From assembly GCA_036271555.1 (NCBI GenBank), contig DATBAK010000077.1, positions 1 to 64,000 of the forward strand: a DNA stretch of 64,000 bases, given 5' to 3'. Both the position numbers and the translations under genes were made by a program. The number at the start of each line of letters is the position of its first letter. Position 1 is the stretch's first letter. Under the pieces are notes generated by a model that worked only from the letters and a program-made list of their open reading frames with translations, did no database searches and was not told the origin of the DNA. This document shows, one piece after another, positions 35,292-45,233 of this stretch. The DNA comes from Acidimicrobiia bacterium. GTDB lineage: Bacteria > Actinomycetota > Acidimicrobiia > IMCC26256 > PALSA-610.

Positions 35292-36083
35292 ATGACGGGA
35301 CGCGTGCAGCTCGATATCGAGTCGTTGGACAGCGGCGCGATCGCCACGATCACGAACGACAATCCCGAGAAGCACAACGCGTTCGACGACGACATGGACG
35401 CGGAGCTGTTCGACATCCTTGCCCGGCTGCGCGAGATGCCCGACGTGCGCGTGATCGTGTGGCGCGGTGAGGGCACGTCGTTCTCGTCGGGTCGCGACGT
35501 CGGTTCGATCGGCGTGCAGAAGACACCGCTGTCGCACCACGAGCTCATGCGCCGCGGCCATCGCGGTATCCAGCAGCTGTGGGAGATCGACGCGCCGGTG
35601 ATCGTCGCGTGCAAGGGCTGGGTGATGGGCGGTTCGTTCCAGCGCGCGTTGCTCTGCGACGTGCGCATCGCGGCGGAGGGCACGCGCTTCCGACTCCCCG
35701 AGCTGACCTACGGCGTGATCCCCGACACCGGTGGCGTCGGCGTGCTCTACGAGATGTGCGGTCCCGGTCTCGTGAGCGACCTCGTGCTCACCGGCCGCGT
35801 GATGCCCGTCGACGAGGCGTTGCGGCACGGCGTCGTGAGCCGTGTCGTGCCGGTCGACGACCTCGACACCGTCGTGCACGACGCCGCGCTGCAGATCGCG
35901 AAGTCGCCGAAGGTGACCGTGAAGCTGGCGCGCGAGGTGATCCGGCATCTCTCGCTGCCGCAGCTGCGCGCGTCGATGACCGACGAGATGACCTATCAGA
36001 CGACGATCAACAAGAGCGACGACTTCGCCGAGCTGCGCGCCTCGCGCACGGAGCAGCGACCGCCGCGTTACACGGGGAGCTGA
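35292..36083 (+). CDS. Enoyl-CoA hydratase/isomerase family protein
   Basis: This 263-residue crotonase-fold protein binds acyl-CoA through the oxyanion-hole segments SSGRDVGSI and KGWVMGGSFQRALLCD. In true hydratases the second segment reads GGxxE (first catalytic Glu); here it is Gln, while the second Glu region LPELTYGVIPDTGG is kept. It may therefore be an isomerase or other crotonase-family enzyme rather than a hydratase. The start is ATG 35292, with GGGGAGG upstream. The dienoyl-CoA reductase-like gene begins 2 nt after its stop. Confidence 0.9.
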   Translation: MTGRVQLDIESLDSGAIATITNDNPEKHNAFDDDMDAELFDILARLREMPDVRVIVWRGEGTSFSSGRDVGSIGVQKTPLSHHELMRRGHRGIQQLWEIDAPVIVACKGWVMGGSFQRALLCDVRIAAEGTRFRLPELTYGVIPDTGGVGVLYEMCGPGLVSDLVLTGRVMPVDEALRHGVVSRVVPVDDLDTVVHDAALQIAKSPKVTVKLAREVIRHLSLPQLRASMTDEMTYQTTINKSDDFAELRASRTEQRPPRYTGS

Positions 36084-36085
36084 CG

Positions 36086-36970
36086 ATGGCCGAGCTCATC
36101 GGACTGCCCGCACCGCCGCCCGTCGGCACGACCGCGCTCGCGTCGGACACGTTCGCGGGCACTGCCGTCGTCGTCACCGGCGGCGGTACCGGCCTCGGCA
36201 AGGCGATCGCGTCGGAGTTCGCCCGGCTCGGTGCCGCGATCGTCGTGATGAGCCGCAAGCCCGACCACCTCGATGCCGCGCGCGAGGCGATAACCGCGCT
36301 CGGGGCCGATGTGCTCGCGGTGACGTGCGACATCCGCGACGCCGAATCGATCGCGGGCGCGTTCGACGCCGCGACCGAGCGCTTCGGACTGCCGGCGGTG
36401 CTCGTGAACAACGCGGCCGCGAACTTCCCGGTGCCGTCCGAGGACCTGTCGCCGAACGGTTGGCGTACCGTGGTCGACATCACGTTGAACGGCACGTTCT
36501 TCTGTGCGCGCGAGTTCGCGCGCCGTCATCTCGCGGCGGGCACGCCCGCGTCGATCATCAACGTCGGGGCAACGTACGCGTGGACCGGTGGGCCCGGCTT
36601 CGCGCACTCGGCCGCGGCGAAGGCGGGGGTGAAGAACCTCACCGAGTCGCTCGCGGTCGAGTGGGGCCCGTACGGGATCCAGGTGAACGGGCTCGTGCCC
36701 GGGCTCTTCCCGCACGAGGACATGACCGGCGACATCCAGGAGAACCTCGCGCGCACGAGCGACAAGGACGTCTGCCAGCCCGCGCTGCGCGTCGGTCAGC
36801 GGCAGGAGCTCGGTTGGGCCGCGACGTTCCTCGCATCGCCGTACGCGCGCTTCATCTCCGGCCACACGCTCGTCGTCGACGGCGCGAACTGGCAGCGGCG
36901 GCTGCTCACCAACCCGCCGGTCGTGACCGTGCGCGACCAGATGGGCAAGGGCGCGTTCACGCCCGAATAG
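36086..36970 (+). CDS. SDR-family 2,4-dienoyl-CoA reductase-like enzyme
   Basis: This 294-residue short-chain reductase has TGGGTGLGKAIA for NADP binding. Where ordinary SDRs have Tyr-x-x-x-Lys it has HSAAAKAGV, so the Tyr is missing, followed by ESLAVEWGPYGIQVNGL. The same loss and the LAVEWGP stretch mark 2,4-dienoyl-CoA reductases. It should reduce dienoyl-CoA during breakdown of unsaturated acyl chains. It is nearly contiguous with the crotonase gene, so the two likely serve one acyl-CoA pathway. Confidence 0.88.
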   Translation: MAELIGLPAPPPVGTTALASDTFAGTAVVVTGGGTGLGKAIASEFARLGAAIVVMSRKPDHLDAAREAITALGADVLAVTCDIRDAESIAGAFDAATERFGLPAVLVNNAAANFPVPSEDLSPNGWRTVVDITLNGTFFCAREFARRHLAAGTPASIINVGATYAWTGGPGFAHSAAAKAGVKNLTESLAVEWGPYGIQVNGLVPGLFPHEDMTGDIQENLARTSDKDVCQPALRVGQRQELGWAATFLASPYARFISGHTLVVDGANWQRRLLTNPPVVTVRDQMGKGAFTPE

Positions 36971-37028
36971 CTACGGAAAGTCGGTGATTGCGCCGGTCGA
37001 GGTGTCACGACGCGCGCCCGACGGCTTC

Positions 37029-37034
37029 TAGGCT
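37029..37034 (+). promoter_or_regulatory. -10 box of leaderless glycosyltransferase gene
   Basis: TAGGCT lies exactly 6 nt before ATG 37041. Confidence 0.6.
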
Positions 37035-37040
37035 CTGCCG

Positions 37041-37955
37041 ATGACGAGCGACGTGCTGGTGCTGTGCACCCGCAACCGTCCCGAGGAGCTCGGGAACTGC
37101 CTCGTGAGCGTGCGCATGCAGCACCGCGTGCCGACCCGCGTGCTCGTCGTCGACTCGAGCGACGACGACGCCGTCGCGCGCGTGGTCGTCGACCTCGCGC
37201 AGACCTGGGCGCCCGGCTCGGTGCTCGACTACCTCTGGTCCGACCCGGGTCTGGCGCGTCAGCGCGCCGCGGGCATCGACGCGACCGTCGAGGACATCGT
37301 GCACTTCGTCGACGACGACACCGTGCTCGAGCGTGATTACTTCGAGGCGATCGTCGCGGTGTTCGAAGACGACACCGAGGGCACCGTCGGCGGCGTCGGC
37401 GGGTTCGTCACCGACCAGCCACCGCACCGCTTCACGCGCGTCGACGAGTGGCTCGGGCTCGACACGCGGCGCGAGGGCGTCGTGCTGCCGTCGGGTCGGA
37501 ACGTGCGCGTGTACACCGCGCCACCCGAGCCGATCGAGGTCGACTGGTTGCCGGGATGCGCGATGTCGTACCGCCGCGCGGTGTTCGTGCGCGAGCGTCC
37601 GAACGCCGCGCTCGGCCGCGACCGCAACGGCGAGGACGTCGAGCTCTCGTACCGCGTGCGCCAGCACTGGCGGCTGCTCATCACGCCGTTCGCGCGGCTC
37701 GAGCACCACGAGTCACCCGCGGGCCGGCGCTCGGTCGACGAGCTCGTTCGGGTCGAGCTGATCTCGCGCTACGAGCGCGTCGCCGCGGGCACGGGTCGGC
37801 TCAGCAAGCCCGCGTTCTGGTTCTCGGCCGTCGGCCAGCTCGGGTGGTACGGCGCGAAAGGCGTCGTGACCTGGAACGACGAGCGACTCGCGATCGCACG
37901 CGAGACCGGCGCCGCGATCGGCAAGATCGCGCGCCGTCAGACCAAGAAGTCCTAG
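37041..37955 (+). CDS. Family 2 glycosyltransferase
   Basis: This 304-residue GT-A fold transferase has DVLVLCTRNRPEELGNCL at the N-terminus, HFVDDDTVLERDYF as the metal-binding D-x-D region, and WLPGCAMSYRR and GEDVELSYR for acceptor binding. There is no membrane helix. It transfers a sugar from a nucleotide donor to an unknown acceptor. Its stop codon TAG shares the palindrome CTAG (37952-37955) with the stop of the convergent gene on the other strand. Confidence 0.92.
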   Translation: MTSDVLVLCTRNRPEELGNCLVSVRMQHRVPTRVLVVDSSDDDAVARVVVDLAQTWAPGSVLDYLWSDPGLARQRAAGIDATVEDIVHFVDDDTVLERDYFEAIVAVFEDDTEGTVGGVGGFVTDQPPHRFTRVDEWLGLDTRREGVVLPSGRNVRVYTAPPEPIEVDWLPGCAMSYRRAVFVRERPNAALGRDRNGEDVELSYRVRQHWRLLITPFARLEHHESPAGRRSVDELVRVELISRYERVAAGTGRLSKPAFWFSAVGQLGWYGAKGVVTWNDERLAIARETGAAIGKIARRQTKKS

Positions 37956-38632
37956 ATCCGGCTGACCCGGCGATTGAGCGCGTCGAGCGTGGCGCGCGCC
38001 GCCGCGTCGATCGGCGTGGCGCCGGACGCGACGCCGTAGAGCACGCGCTCGCCGCCTTCGCCCTCGTCGAGCGCGACCGCGATGAGCGCCTCTTCCTGCG
38101 CCGACTCGAGCGCGCGGGCCCAACGCGGCGTGGGTGTGAAGTCGAGCTCGAAGTCGGCGATCGCGGCGAGCGTCGCGTCGAGCGCGGCGACGAGGCCCCG
38201 ACTCGCGGGCGCGCGTCCGATCGTGCGGCGACCGTCGAGGATGAGGTGCACCTCGAGCTCGTCGGTGTCGGGGAACGACAGCACGGCGAGGAGCCGCAGC
38301 CGCTTCGGCTCCGGTTCCGCGGGCGCCGCCGCGGGCATCTCGGTTGGCGCCGGTGCCGGCGCAGGAGCCACGGGTGCCGCGGGTGCCGCGGCGGCCTGAC
38401 TCTCGCTCGACTCGCGCCACCGCACGACCTCGACCGCGACGGGCCGGTCGGCGTGCCGCGCCGCGATCCGTGTCGCCGCGAGTGGTAGCGACCCTTCGGA
38501 TGTGACGCCCGGCGCGACGTGCAGCTGCACGATCAGCAGCTCGTCACGCGCGTCGAAGCCCGCGCTGCGCACACCGGGCAGCTTGCGGAGCTCGAGCTCG
38601 AGGTCGTCGAGGACGAGGTCGCTCGCGTTCAC
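37952..38632 (-). CDS. Hypothetical protein coupled to the GGDEF gene
   Basis: This 226-residue protein has a small alpha/beta N-terminal domain (about 1-75), an Ala/Pro-rich linker (about 78-105) and a C-terminal domain with LRLLAVLSFPDTDELEVHLI. Both ends look like small alpha/beta sensory modules, but I cannot name a family. GTG 38632 overlaps the stop of the GGDEF gene (GTGA), so the two are made together and may interact. Confidence 0.75.
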   Translation of the reverse strand: MNASDLVLDDLELELRKLPGVRSAGFDARDELLIVQLHVAPGVTSEGSLPLAATRIAARHADRPVAVEVVRWRESSESQAAAAPAAPVAPAPAPAPTEMPAAAPAEPEPKRLRLLAVLSFPDTDELEVHLILDGRRTIGRAPASRGLVAALDATLAAIADFELDFTPTPRWARALESAQEEALIAVALDEGEGGERVLYGVASGATPIDAAARATLDALNRRVSRI

Positions 38633-39522
38633 TCTGCGTCCTTCGTCTGGGTGCGCGCCGCCTTCGCCTCGTACAGCCGCGCGTCCGCGAGCCGGTACAG
38701 CGCGTCGAAGCTGTCGGCGTCGTCGGGACACTTCGCGGTGCCGAACGAGAAGTCGGGTGCGGTCGCGATGCCGGCGCCCGCCGCGCGCACGCGGTCGAGG
38801 AGCGCGGGCACGGTGTCGGGCTCGGTGTCGGGGAGGATCATGGCGAACTCGTCGCCGCCGATGCGCGCCGCGTTGTCACCGAAGCGCAAGACCCGGCGGA
38901 AGCGTTCTCCGAGATCGCGCAGCGCGTCGTCGCCCGCGGCGTGCCCGTCGCGGTCGTTGATCTCCTTGAGGTGATCGAGGTCGAGCATCACGAGCGTGAA
39001 CGTCCAGCCGTACCGGACGGACCGCGCCACCGCCATCTCGAGCAGGCGGTCGAAGCTGCGGCGGTCGTAGAGCGCCGTGAGCGGGTCGTGCCAGGCGTCG
39101 TAGCGCATGACGTCGAGGCGCAACGCGAGCGTGCACAGCGAGAGCACGAGCGCGCGGTCGAGCTCCGGGTCGGCGAGCGGGCGCTCGGTGTAGAGACCGG
39201 GCAGCGCCTCGAGCAGTGCCTCGTCCTCGGAGTCGAGCGGCTTGCGTCCGGCGCGGAAGATCTGGCGGCCGAGGCCGGGCTCGTCGAGCACGACCGCGGC
39301 GTCGTCGAGCTGGTACTCCGAGACCAGCGCGTCGAGGGTTCGGTAGACGAGCGCGATGCCGGAGTCGTTGGTCGCGAGCTGTGAGGCGATGGCGTCGCTC
39401 AGCATCCGCGTCGACCGCGTTGGGTGGTCAGCCCCTTCGGGCGCTGCGGGCTCGGTCGTGGCGAGCACATCCGGCAGGATGGAGGAGAGTCCGCGCCCCA
39501 GACCCGATTGTCGCGACGCCAC
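38629..39522 (-). CDS. GGDEF diguanylate cyclase with ParB-like N-terminal peptide
   Basis: This 297-residue cytoplasmic protein has a complete C-terminal GGDEF domain (about 135-290). FTLVMLDLDHLKEINDRDGH gives the metal Asp and substrate site; ARIGGDEFAMILP is the signature. The preceding part (about 45-130) is helical. The N-terminus reads RQSGLGRGLSSILPD, strikingly like the ParA-contact motif that opens ParB proteins. No RxxD inhibitory site was found 5 residues before GGDEF. The start is GTG 39522. It is divergent from argS. Confidence 0.88.
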   Translation of the reverse strand: MASRQSGLGRGLSSILPDVLATTEPAAPEGADHPTRSTRMLSDAIASQLATNDSGIALVYRTLDALVSEYQLDDAAVVLDEPGLGRQIFRAGRKPLDSEDEALLEALPGLYTERPLADPELDRALVLSLCTLALRLDVMRYDAWHDPLTALYDRRSFDRLLEMAVARSVRYGWTFTLVMLDLDHLKEINDRDGHAAGDDALRDLGERFRRVLRFGDNAARIGGDEFAMILPDTEPDTVPALLDRVRAAGAGIATAPDFSFGTAKCPDDADSFDALYRLADARLYEAKAARTQTKDAE

Positions 39523-39715
39523 TCGCTGCCTCCGTGTTCCGCCCGGTCGCCACCCCGCGTGGCCGGTCGTGGTCCTGTCATCTTCCAGCCCCTCGCCCGG
39601 GGACACCATACAAGAACCACGGCCCGTGGGGAACCCCGACGCGAAGGTCACGGTCCGCGACCAAGGCCGCGTGTACGATTCGCGCCTTCGCGTCGGTAAT
39701 TCGCGCCGCCCGCGC

Positions 39716-41428
39716 GTGACCACGATCCGGTGCGAGCCCGTGCCCAGCCCGTCGGCGAGCGAGCCAGCCGTTGTGATCCGCGACCGTCTCACGTCCGCCC
39801 TGCGCGCCACTCTCGGATCGCTCGGTCTGCCCGAACCCGCGGCCGGCGTCGCGCTCGAAGTGCCGCGCCGGCGCGACCAGGGCGACTTCTCGACGTCGGT
39901 GGCGCTCCAGCTCAAGGGTCCGACCGGGCGACCGTCGCAGGAGCTCGCCACCGAGATCCGCGACGCGTTGCTCGCGCAGTCCCCGCCCCACGTGGTCGCG
40001 ATCGACGTCGCCGGTCCCGGCTTCCTCAACTTCCGGCTCGACCCGAGTTGGACGCACGACGTGCTCCGCGACGTCGTCGCCTCGGGCGCGCGTTACGGCC
40101 ACTCCGACGCGCTCGCAGGGCAGCGCATCAACCTCGAGTTCGTGTCGGCGAACCCGACCGGTCCGCTGCACGCCGGTGGCGGCCGTTGGGTCGCGGTAGG
40201 CGACGCGATCGCGAACCTGCTTGCGGCGCAGGGTGCCGAGGTGCACCGCGAGTACTACCTGAACGACGCGGGCACGCAGCTCGACAACTTCGGCCTGTCG
40301 TTGCTGGCGCGATTGCACGGCACGGAGCTGCCCGAGAACGGCTATCACGGCGAGTACGTCGTGGAGATGGCCGCGCAGATGCGCGCCGAGCTCGGCGACG
40401 ACGTCTCGCTCGACGACGCACGCGAGTGGGGTTACCACGAGGCGGTGCGGCAGCTGACGCACGACCTCGGTCGCATCGGCGTGCACTTCGACACGTGGTT
40501 CTCCGAGCGCCTGCTGCACGAGCGCGGCGATGTCGACGACGTGCTGCGCACGCTCGAAGCCTCGGGTCATGTCTATGAGCACGAGGGCGCGCGCTGGCTG
40601 CGCACGACCGACGGCGGCGACACGCGCGATCGCGTCCTCGTGCGGAGCAACGGCACGACGACCTATCTCGCGAACGACCTCGCGTACCACCGCGACAAGT
40701 TCCGTCGCGGCTTCACACACCTGATCGACATCTGGGGCGCCGACCACCACGCGCAGGTGAAGTCGCTGCAGGTCGGCCTCGAGATGCTCGGCTTCGGACC
40801 GCCGGCCGAGCCCGAGGTGCTGCTCGGTCAGTTCGTGAAGCTCATGCGCGGCGATCAGGAAGTACGGCTGTCGAAGCGCGCCGGCAACATCATCACGCTC
40901 GCCGACATCCTCGACGACGTCGATCCCGACGTCGTCCGCATGACCTTCCTCTTGCTCTCGCTCGACTCCACGCAGACGTTCGACCTCGAAGTCGTCACGT
41001 CGCAGTCGATGGAGAACCCCGTCTATTACGTGCAGTACGCGCACGCGCGGGTGGCGTCGATCGCGCGGCGCGCGACGGAAGCGGGCGTGACCCGCCGCCC
41101 GCTCACGGAGGTCGACCTCGGCCGGCTCGCGCACGAGCGCGAGCTCGAAGTGCTGCGCGTGCTCGACGGTTATCCCGAGGTCGTCGCCGACGCGACCTCG
41201 ATGCGCGCGCCGCAAAAGGTCACGACGTGGGTGCGAGAGCTCGCGGCGCGCTTCCACAGCTTCTATCGCGAGTGCCGTGTGCTCACCGACGACGCCGAGC
41301 TCACGCAGGCGCGCCTCTGGCTCGTCGAGGCGAGCCGGGTCGGGCTCGCGTCCGCGCTCGGGCTGCTCGGTGTGAGCGCGCCGGAGTCGATGGAACGGCT
41401 GGCCGACGACGAAGAAGTGGACGAATGA
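39716..41428 (+). CDS. argS: Arginyl-tRNA synthetase
   Basis: This 570-residue class Ia synthetase carries the N-terminal Add-1 domain (about 15-110) and the HIGH-like motif NPTGPLHAGGGRW (about 145). The KMSKS-like region is degenerate, EVRLSKRAGNI, as usual in ArgRS, and the DALR anticodon-binding domain forms the end. It charges tRNA-Arg. GTG 39716 is chosen as nearest the domain start. TACGAT (39674-39679) could be the -10, leaving a leader of about 30 nt without a clear ribosome site. It heads a run with lysA, hom and thrC. Confidence 0.97.
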   Translation: MTTIRCEPVPSPSASEPAVVIRDRLTSALRATLGSLGLPEPAAGVALEVPRRRDQGDFSTSVALQLKGPTGRPSQELATEIRDALLAQSPPHVVAIDVAGPGFLNFRLDPSWTHDVLRDVVASGARYGHSDALAGQRINLEFVSANPTGPLHAGGGRWVAVGDAIANLLAAQGAEVHREYYLNDAGTQLDNFGLSLLARLHGTELPENGYHGEYVVEMAAQMRAELGDDVSLDDAREWGYHEAVRQLTHDLGRIGVHFDTWFSERLLHERGDVDDVLRTLEASGHVYEHEGARWLRTTDGGDTRDRVLVRSNGTTTYLANDLAYHRDKFRRGFTHLIDIWGADHHAQVKSLQVGLEMLGFGPPAEPEVLLGQFVKLMRGDQEVRLSKRAGNIITLADILDDVDPDVVRMTFLLLSLDSTQTFDLEVVTSQSMENPVYYVQYAHARVASIARRATEAGVTRRPLTEVDLGRLAHERELEVLRVLDGYPEVVADATSMRAPQKVTTWVRELAARFHSFYRECRVLTDDAELTQARLWLVEASRVGLASALGLLGVSAPESMERLADDEEVDE

Positions 41429-42738
41429 GCGACGCGCCGTTCGACCGGTCGCTGCTACCCCGTTCGGCGGCGGTCGACGACGAGGGCCGCTGCGTGCTCG
41501 GCGGCATCCCGCTCGACCAGCTCGCGGAACGCTTCGGCACACCGCTCTACGTCTACGACGAGGCCGAGCTGCGCGGTCGCTGCCGCGAGTACATGGACGC
41601 GTTCCCCGGTGGTGTCGCGTACGCGAGCAAGGCGTTCCTCTGCGTCGCGATGGCGAAGCTCGTCGCGAGCGAGGGCCTCGCGATCGACGTGGCGACGGGG
41701 GGCGAGCTGCACCTCGCACTGCACGCGGGTATCGACCCCGCAATGATCGTCTTCCACGGCAACAACAAGTCGGAGGCCGAGCTCGAGCGTGCACTGCGCG
41801 CCGGCGTCGGGCGCGTCGTCGCCGACTCGTTCGCCGAGCTCGACCGCATCGATGCGCTCGTCGCCGGCGGCCTGCGCGCGCCCGCGGTCATGGTGCGCGT
41901 GACGCCGGGTATCGAGGCCCACACGCACGAATACCTCGAGACCGCGGTCGACGACTCGAAGTTCGGCTTCGGCCTCGGCAGCGGCGACGCGCTCGTCGCC
42001 GCGCGTCGCGTCATCGAGTCGAACACGACGACGTTCGCGGGCCTGCACTGTCACATCGGCTCGCAGGTGTTCCGCTCCGACTCGTTCGACCGCGCGCTCG
42101 ACCGCATGGTCGGTCTCATCGCCGAGATCGTCGCGACCACGGGCGCGACCGTCGACGAGCTGAACATGGGCGGCGGGCTCGGCGTGCGGTACGTCGCCGG
42201 CGACGATCCGCCGACGATCGCGGAGCACGGCGCGTCGGTGCACGCCTCCCTCGCGAAGGCGGTCGCCGCGCACGGCGTGCTCGACACGCCGCGCCTGTCG
42301 ACGGAACCCGGTCGTTCGATCGCGGCGCCCGCCGGTATCACGCTCTACCGCGTGGGCACGATCAAGCCGATTCCGAACGTGCGCACGTACGTCGCGGTCG
42401 ACGGAGGGATGAGCGACAACCTCCGTCCCGTCACCTACGGCGCGCAGTACGAATCGTTCGTACCCGCCCGCGTCGACGCACCGCGCCCCGCGACCGTCAC
42501 GATCGCGGGCAAGCACTGCGAGCAGGGCGACCTGCTCGTGCGGGACGCGTCCGTGCCCGACGACCTCGCGGTCGGTGAGGTGCTCGCGGTGCCGGTGACG
42601 GGCGCATACGGTCACTCGATGGCGTCCAACTACAACCGTGTGACCCGCCCGGCCGTCGTGTTCGTGCGGGACGGCGACGCTCGGGTCGTCGTGCGGCGCG
42701 AGACCGAGGCGGACCTGCTCGCCCGCGAGGAAGAATGA
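41425..42738 (+). CDS. lysA: Diaminopimelate decarboxylase
   Basis: This 437-residue PLP enzyme of the alanine-racemase fold makes lysine from meso-diaminopimelate. It has the PLP Lys in VAYASKAFLC, the glycine loop MGGGLG (about 247-252), LSTEPGRSI for phosphate binding and MSDNLRP near the active site, with Cys-containing HCEQGD. ATG 41425 overlaps the argS stop. In Actinobacteria lysA commonly follows argS and precedes hom/thrC. Confidence 0.97.
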   Translation: MSDAPFDRSLLPRSAAVDDEGRCVLGGIPLDQLAERFGTPLYVYDEAELRGRCREYMDAFPGGVAYASKAFLCVAMAKLVASEGLAIDVATGGELHLALHAGIDPAMIVFHGNNKSEAELERALRAGVGRVVADSFAELDRIDALVAGGLRAPAVMVRVTPGIEAHTHEYLETAVDDSKFGFGLGSGDALVAARRVIESNTTTFAGLHCHIGSQVFRSDSFDRALDRMVGLIAEIVATTGATVDELNMGGGLGVRYVAGDDPPTIAEHGASVHASLAKAVAAHGVLDTPRLSTEPGRSIAAPAGITLYRVGTIKPIPNVRTYVAVDGGMSDNLRPVTYGAQYESFVPARVDAPRPATVTIAGKHCEQGDLLVRDASVPDDLAVGEVLAVPVTGAYGHSMASNYNRVTRPAVVFVRDGDARVVVRRETEADLLAREEE

Positions 42739-42742
42739 CGCG

Positions 42743-44125
42743 ATGAGTGCGGGGGCCGAGAGCGAGAGCGGGACGGCGAAGCCGGCCCGCGGCAAGCGGG
42801 GCCCGAGCGGCGCGCTTCCGGAGGCCGACGGAGCGGGCGTCGCAGAGATCGGGGTCGGGATCCTCGGGTGCGGAAACGTCGGCGGCTCGCTCGTCGCGCT
42901 GATCGACCGACACCGCGACCTGATCGCGGCGCGTGCCGGCGTCGATCTGCGCGTGCGGCGCGTCGCCGTGCGCAACGTGTCGAAGGACCGGCCCGTCGAC
43001 CTGCCGGAGGGCGTGCTCACGGCCGACGCGGTGTCCGTGGTCGCGGATCCCGATGTCGACATCGTCGTCGAGGTGATCGGTGGCATCGAGCCCGCGCGCG
43101 CGTTGATCCTCGACGCGCTCGGGCGGGGCAAGCCGGTCGTGACCGGCAACAAGGAGCTGCTCGCGAACGTCGGCAGCGAGCTGTTCGAAGCCGCGGAGGC
43201 CGCGCAGGTCGACCTGCTGTTCGAAGCGTCGGTCGCAGGCGGCATCCCGCTCATCCGCCCGTTGCGCGAGTCGCTCGCGGGCGAGCGCATCCGGCGCGTC
43301 ACCGGGATCGTCAACGGCACGACGAACTTCATCCTCACGCGCATGAGCGAGGACGGCCTCTCGTTCGCCGACGCGCTCGCCGAGGCGCAGTCGCTCGGCT
43401 ACGCGGAGAGCGACCCGACCGCCGACGTCGGCGGTTTCGACGCAGCTGCGAAGGCCGCGATCATTGCGTCGATCGCGTTCGACGCGAAGGTCGTCGCCGG
43501 CGACGTGTACCGCGAGGGCATCGCCGCGATCACCGCGGCCGACATCGCCGCGGCGCGCGACCTCGGCTTCGTCGTGAAGCTGCTCGCGGTCGCCGAGGAG
43601 ATCGACGGCTCGATCGCGGTGCGCGTGCACCCCGCGATGATCCCGGCGCAACATCCGCTCGCATCGGTACGCGGGTCGTTCAACGCGGTGTTCATCGAAG
43701 GCGCGGCCGTCGGCGAGCTCATGCTCTACGGCCGCGGCGCGGGCGGGGACCCGACCGCGGTCGCGGTGCTCGGCGATCTCGTCGACGCCGCCAAGAACCT
43801 GCGTACCGGCGGGCACAACGCCAACTTCGGAGCGCGGCCGCGCGTGCCGATCCACCCGATCGACGAGGTCGAGTCGCAGTTCTACGTGACGGTCGACGTC
43901 GCCGACCGACCCGGTGTGCTCGCCGCGATCGCGGGTGTGTTCGCGAAGTTCGACGTGTCGATCCAGTCGATGGAGCAACAGGGACGCGGCGACGAGGCGC
44001 ACCTCATCTTCGTCACGCACCTCGCGCGCGAGGCCGACCTGCGCGCCACCATGCACGAGGTCGGCGGGCTCGACGCGGTGGAGCGCGTCGGCAGCGTGCT
44101 GCGCGTCGTCGGAGGCAGCGGATGA
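42743..44125 (+). CDS. hom: Homoserine dehydrogenase with C-terminal ACT domain
   Basis: This 460-residue enzyme reduces aspartate semialdehyde to homoserine. The NAD(P) site is [13 protein letters not shown] (after a polar N-terminal extension of about 35 residues), the catalytic Lys lies in [18 protein letters not shown] is the family motif, and an ACT domain (about 375-455, beginning [16 protein letters not shown]) implies feedback control, probably by threonine. It starts 4 nt after the lysA stop, with GAGGAAG as ribosome site. Confidence 0.97.
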   Translation: MSAGAESESGTAKPARGKRGPSGALPEADGAGVAEIGVGILGCGNVGGSLVALIDRHRDLIAARAGVDLRVRRVAVRNVSKDRPVDLPEGVLTADAVSVVADPDVDIVVEVIGGIEPARALILDALGRGKPVVTGNKELLANVGSELFEAAEAAQVDLLFEASVAGGIPLIRPLRESLAGERIRRVTGIVNGTTNFILTRMSEDGLSFADALAEAQSLGYAESDPTADVGGFDAAAKAAIIASIAFDAKVVAGDVYREGIAAITAADIAAARDLGFVVKLLAVAEEIDGSIAVRVHPAMIPAQHPLASVRGSFNAVFIEGAAVGELMLYGRGAGGDPTAVAVLGDLVDAAKNLRTGGHNANFGARPRVPIHPIDEVESQFYVTVDVADRPGVLAAIAGVFAKFDVSIQSMEQQGRGDEAHLIFVTHLAREADLRATMHEVGGLDAVERVGSVLRVVGGSG

Positions 44126-44180
44126 CGGGCCCTGTGATGTCGCGCGCGACGCACTCTCACGCGGCCGAAGGAGCGAGCGC

Positions 44181-45233
44181 ATGAGCTGGCCCGGGCTCAT
44201 CGAGGCGTATCGCGATCGCTTGCCGGTCGACGCGTCGACGCCGGTCGTCACACTGCTCGAGGGCAACACACCGCTCGTGAGCGCGCCGCGCCTCTCGGAG
44301 CAGACGCGCGCCGACGTGTACCTCAAGGTCGAAGGCGCGAACCCGACGGGCTCGTTCAAGGACCGCGGCATGACGCTCGCGATCAGCAAGGCACTCGAAG
44401 GCGGCGCCAAGGTCGTCGTGTGCGCGTCGACCGGCAACACGTCGGCGGCGGCGGCCGCGTACTCGGCGCGTGCCGGACTCATCGCGGCCGTGCTCATCCC
44501 CGACGGTCACGTCGCACTCGGAAAGCTCGCGCAGGCGCTCATCCACGGCGCGCGCGTCGTGCCGATCCGCGGCAGCTTCGACGACGCGCTGCGGATCGTG
44601 CGCGAGCTCGGAGAGCGCGGCGGCGTCACGGTCGTGAACTCGATCAACCCGTTCCGCATCGAGGGCCAGAAGACCGCGGCGTTCGAGGTGTGCGACGTGC
44701 TCGGCCGCCATCCCGACGTGCACTGCTTGCCGGTCGGGAACGCGGGCAACATCACCGCCTACTGGCGCGGTTACGTCGAGTACGAGCGCGACGCCGTCAC
44801 GAAGGGCCGGCCCCGCATGCTCGGGTGGCAGGCCGCGGGCGCAGCGCCGCTCGTGTCGGGTGAACCGGTGCCGTATCCCGAGACGATCGCGACCGCGATC
44901 CGCATCGGGAACCCTGCGTCGTGGGACGGCGCGATCGCGGCGCGGGACGAGTCCGGTGGCGCGATCGAGTCGGTGACCGACGCCGAGATCCTCGCCGCGT
45001 ACCGGTCGCTCGCATCGCTCGAAGGCGTGTTCGTCGAGCCCGCCTCGGCGGCCTCGGTGGCGGGCTTGCTGAAGGCGTCGGAAGCCGGACTCATCGAGGC
45101 GGGGGAGACCGTGGTGTGCACCGTCACCGGTCACGGGTTGAAGGATCCGAACCGCGCGATCGCCGAAGTCGAGACGGGTGAAGCCGTCGATGCCGACGCC
45201 GACCTCGTCCTTCAGGAGTTGGGTCTGTCATGA
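44181..45233 (+). CDS. thrC: Threonine synthase
   Basis: This 350-residue PLP enzyme converts O-phosphohomoserine to threonine. The PLP Lys is in [12 protein letters not shown] (about residue 59), the phosphate loop is [11 protein letters not shown], and SVAGLLKA with [11 protein letters not shown] closes the fold. AAGGAG lies upstream of ATG 44181. Its substrate requires a homoserine kinase, yet no GHMP-type thrB follows; the candidate replacement is the gene at 47386. Confidence 0.97.
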   Translation: MSWPGLIEAYRDRLPVDASTPVVTLLEGNTPLVSAPRLSEQTRADVYLKVEGANPTGSFKDRGMTLAISKALEGGAKVVVCASTGNTSAAAAAYSARAGLIAAVLIPDGHVALGKLAQALIHGARVVPIRGSFDDALRIVRELGERGGVTVVNSINPFRIEGQKTAAFEVCDVLGRHPDVHCLPVGNAGNITAYWRGYVEYERDAVTKGRPRMLGWQAAGAAPLVSGEPVPYPETIATAIRIGNPASWDGAIAARDESGGAIESVTDAEILAAYRSLASLEGVFVEPASAASVAGLLKASEAGLIEAGETVVCTVTGHGLKDPNRAIAEVETGEAVDADADLVLQELGLS

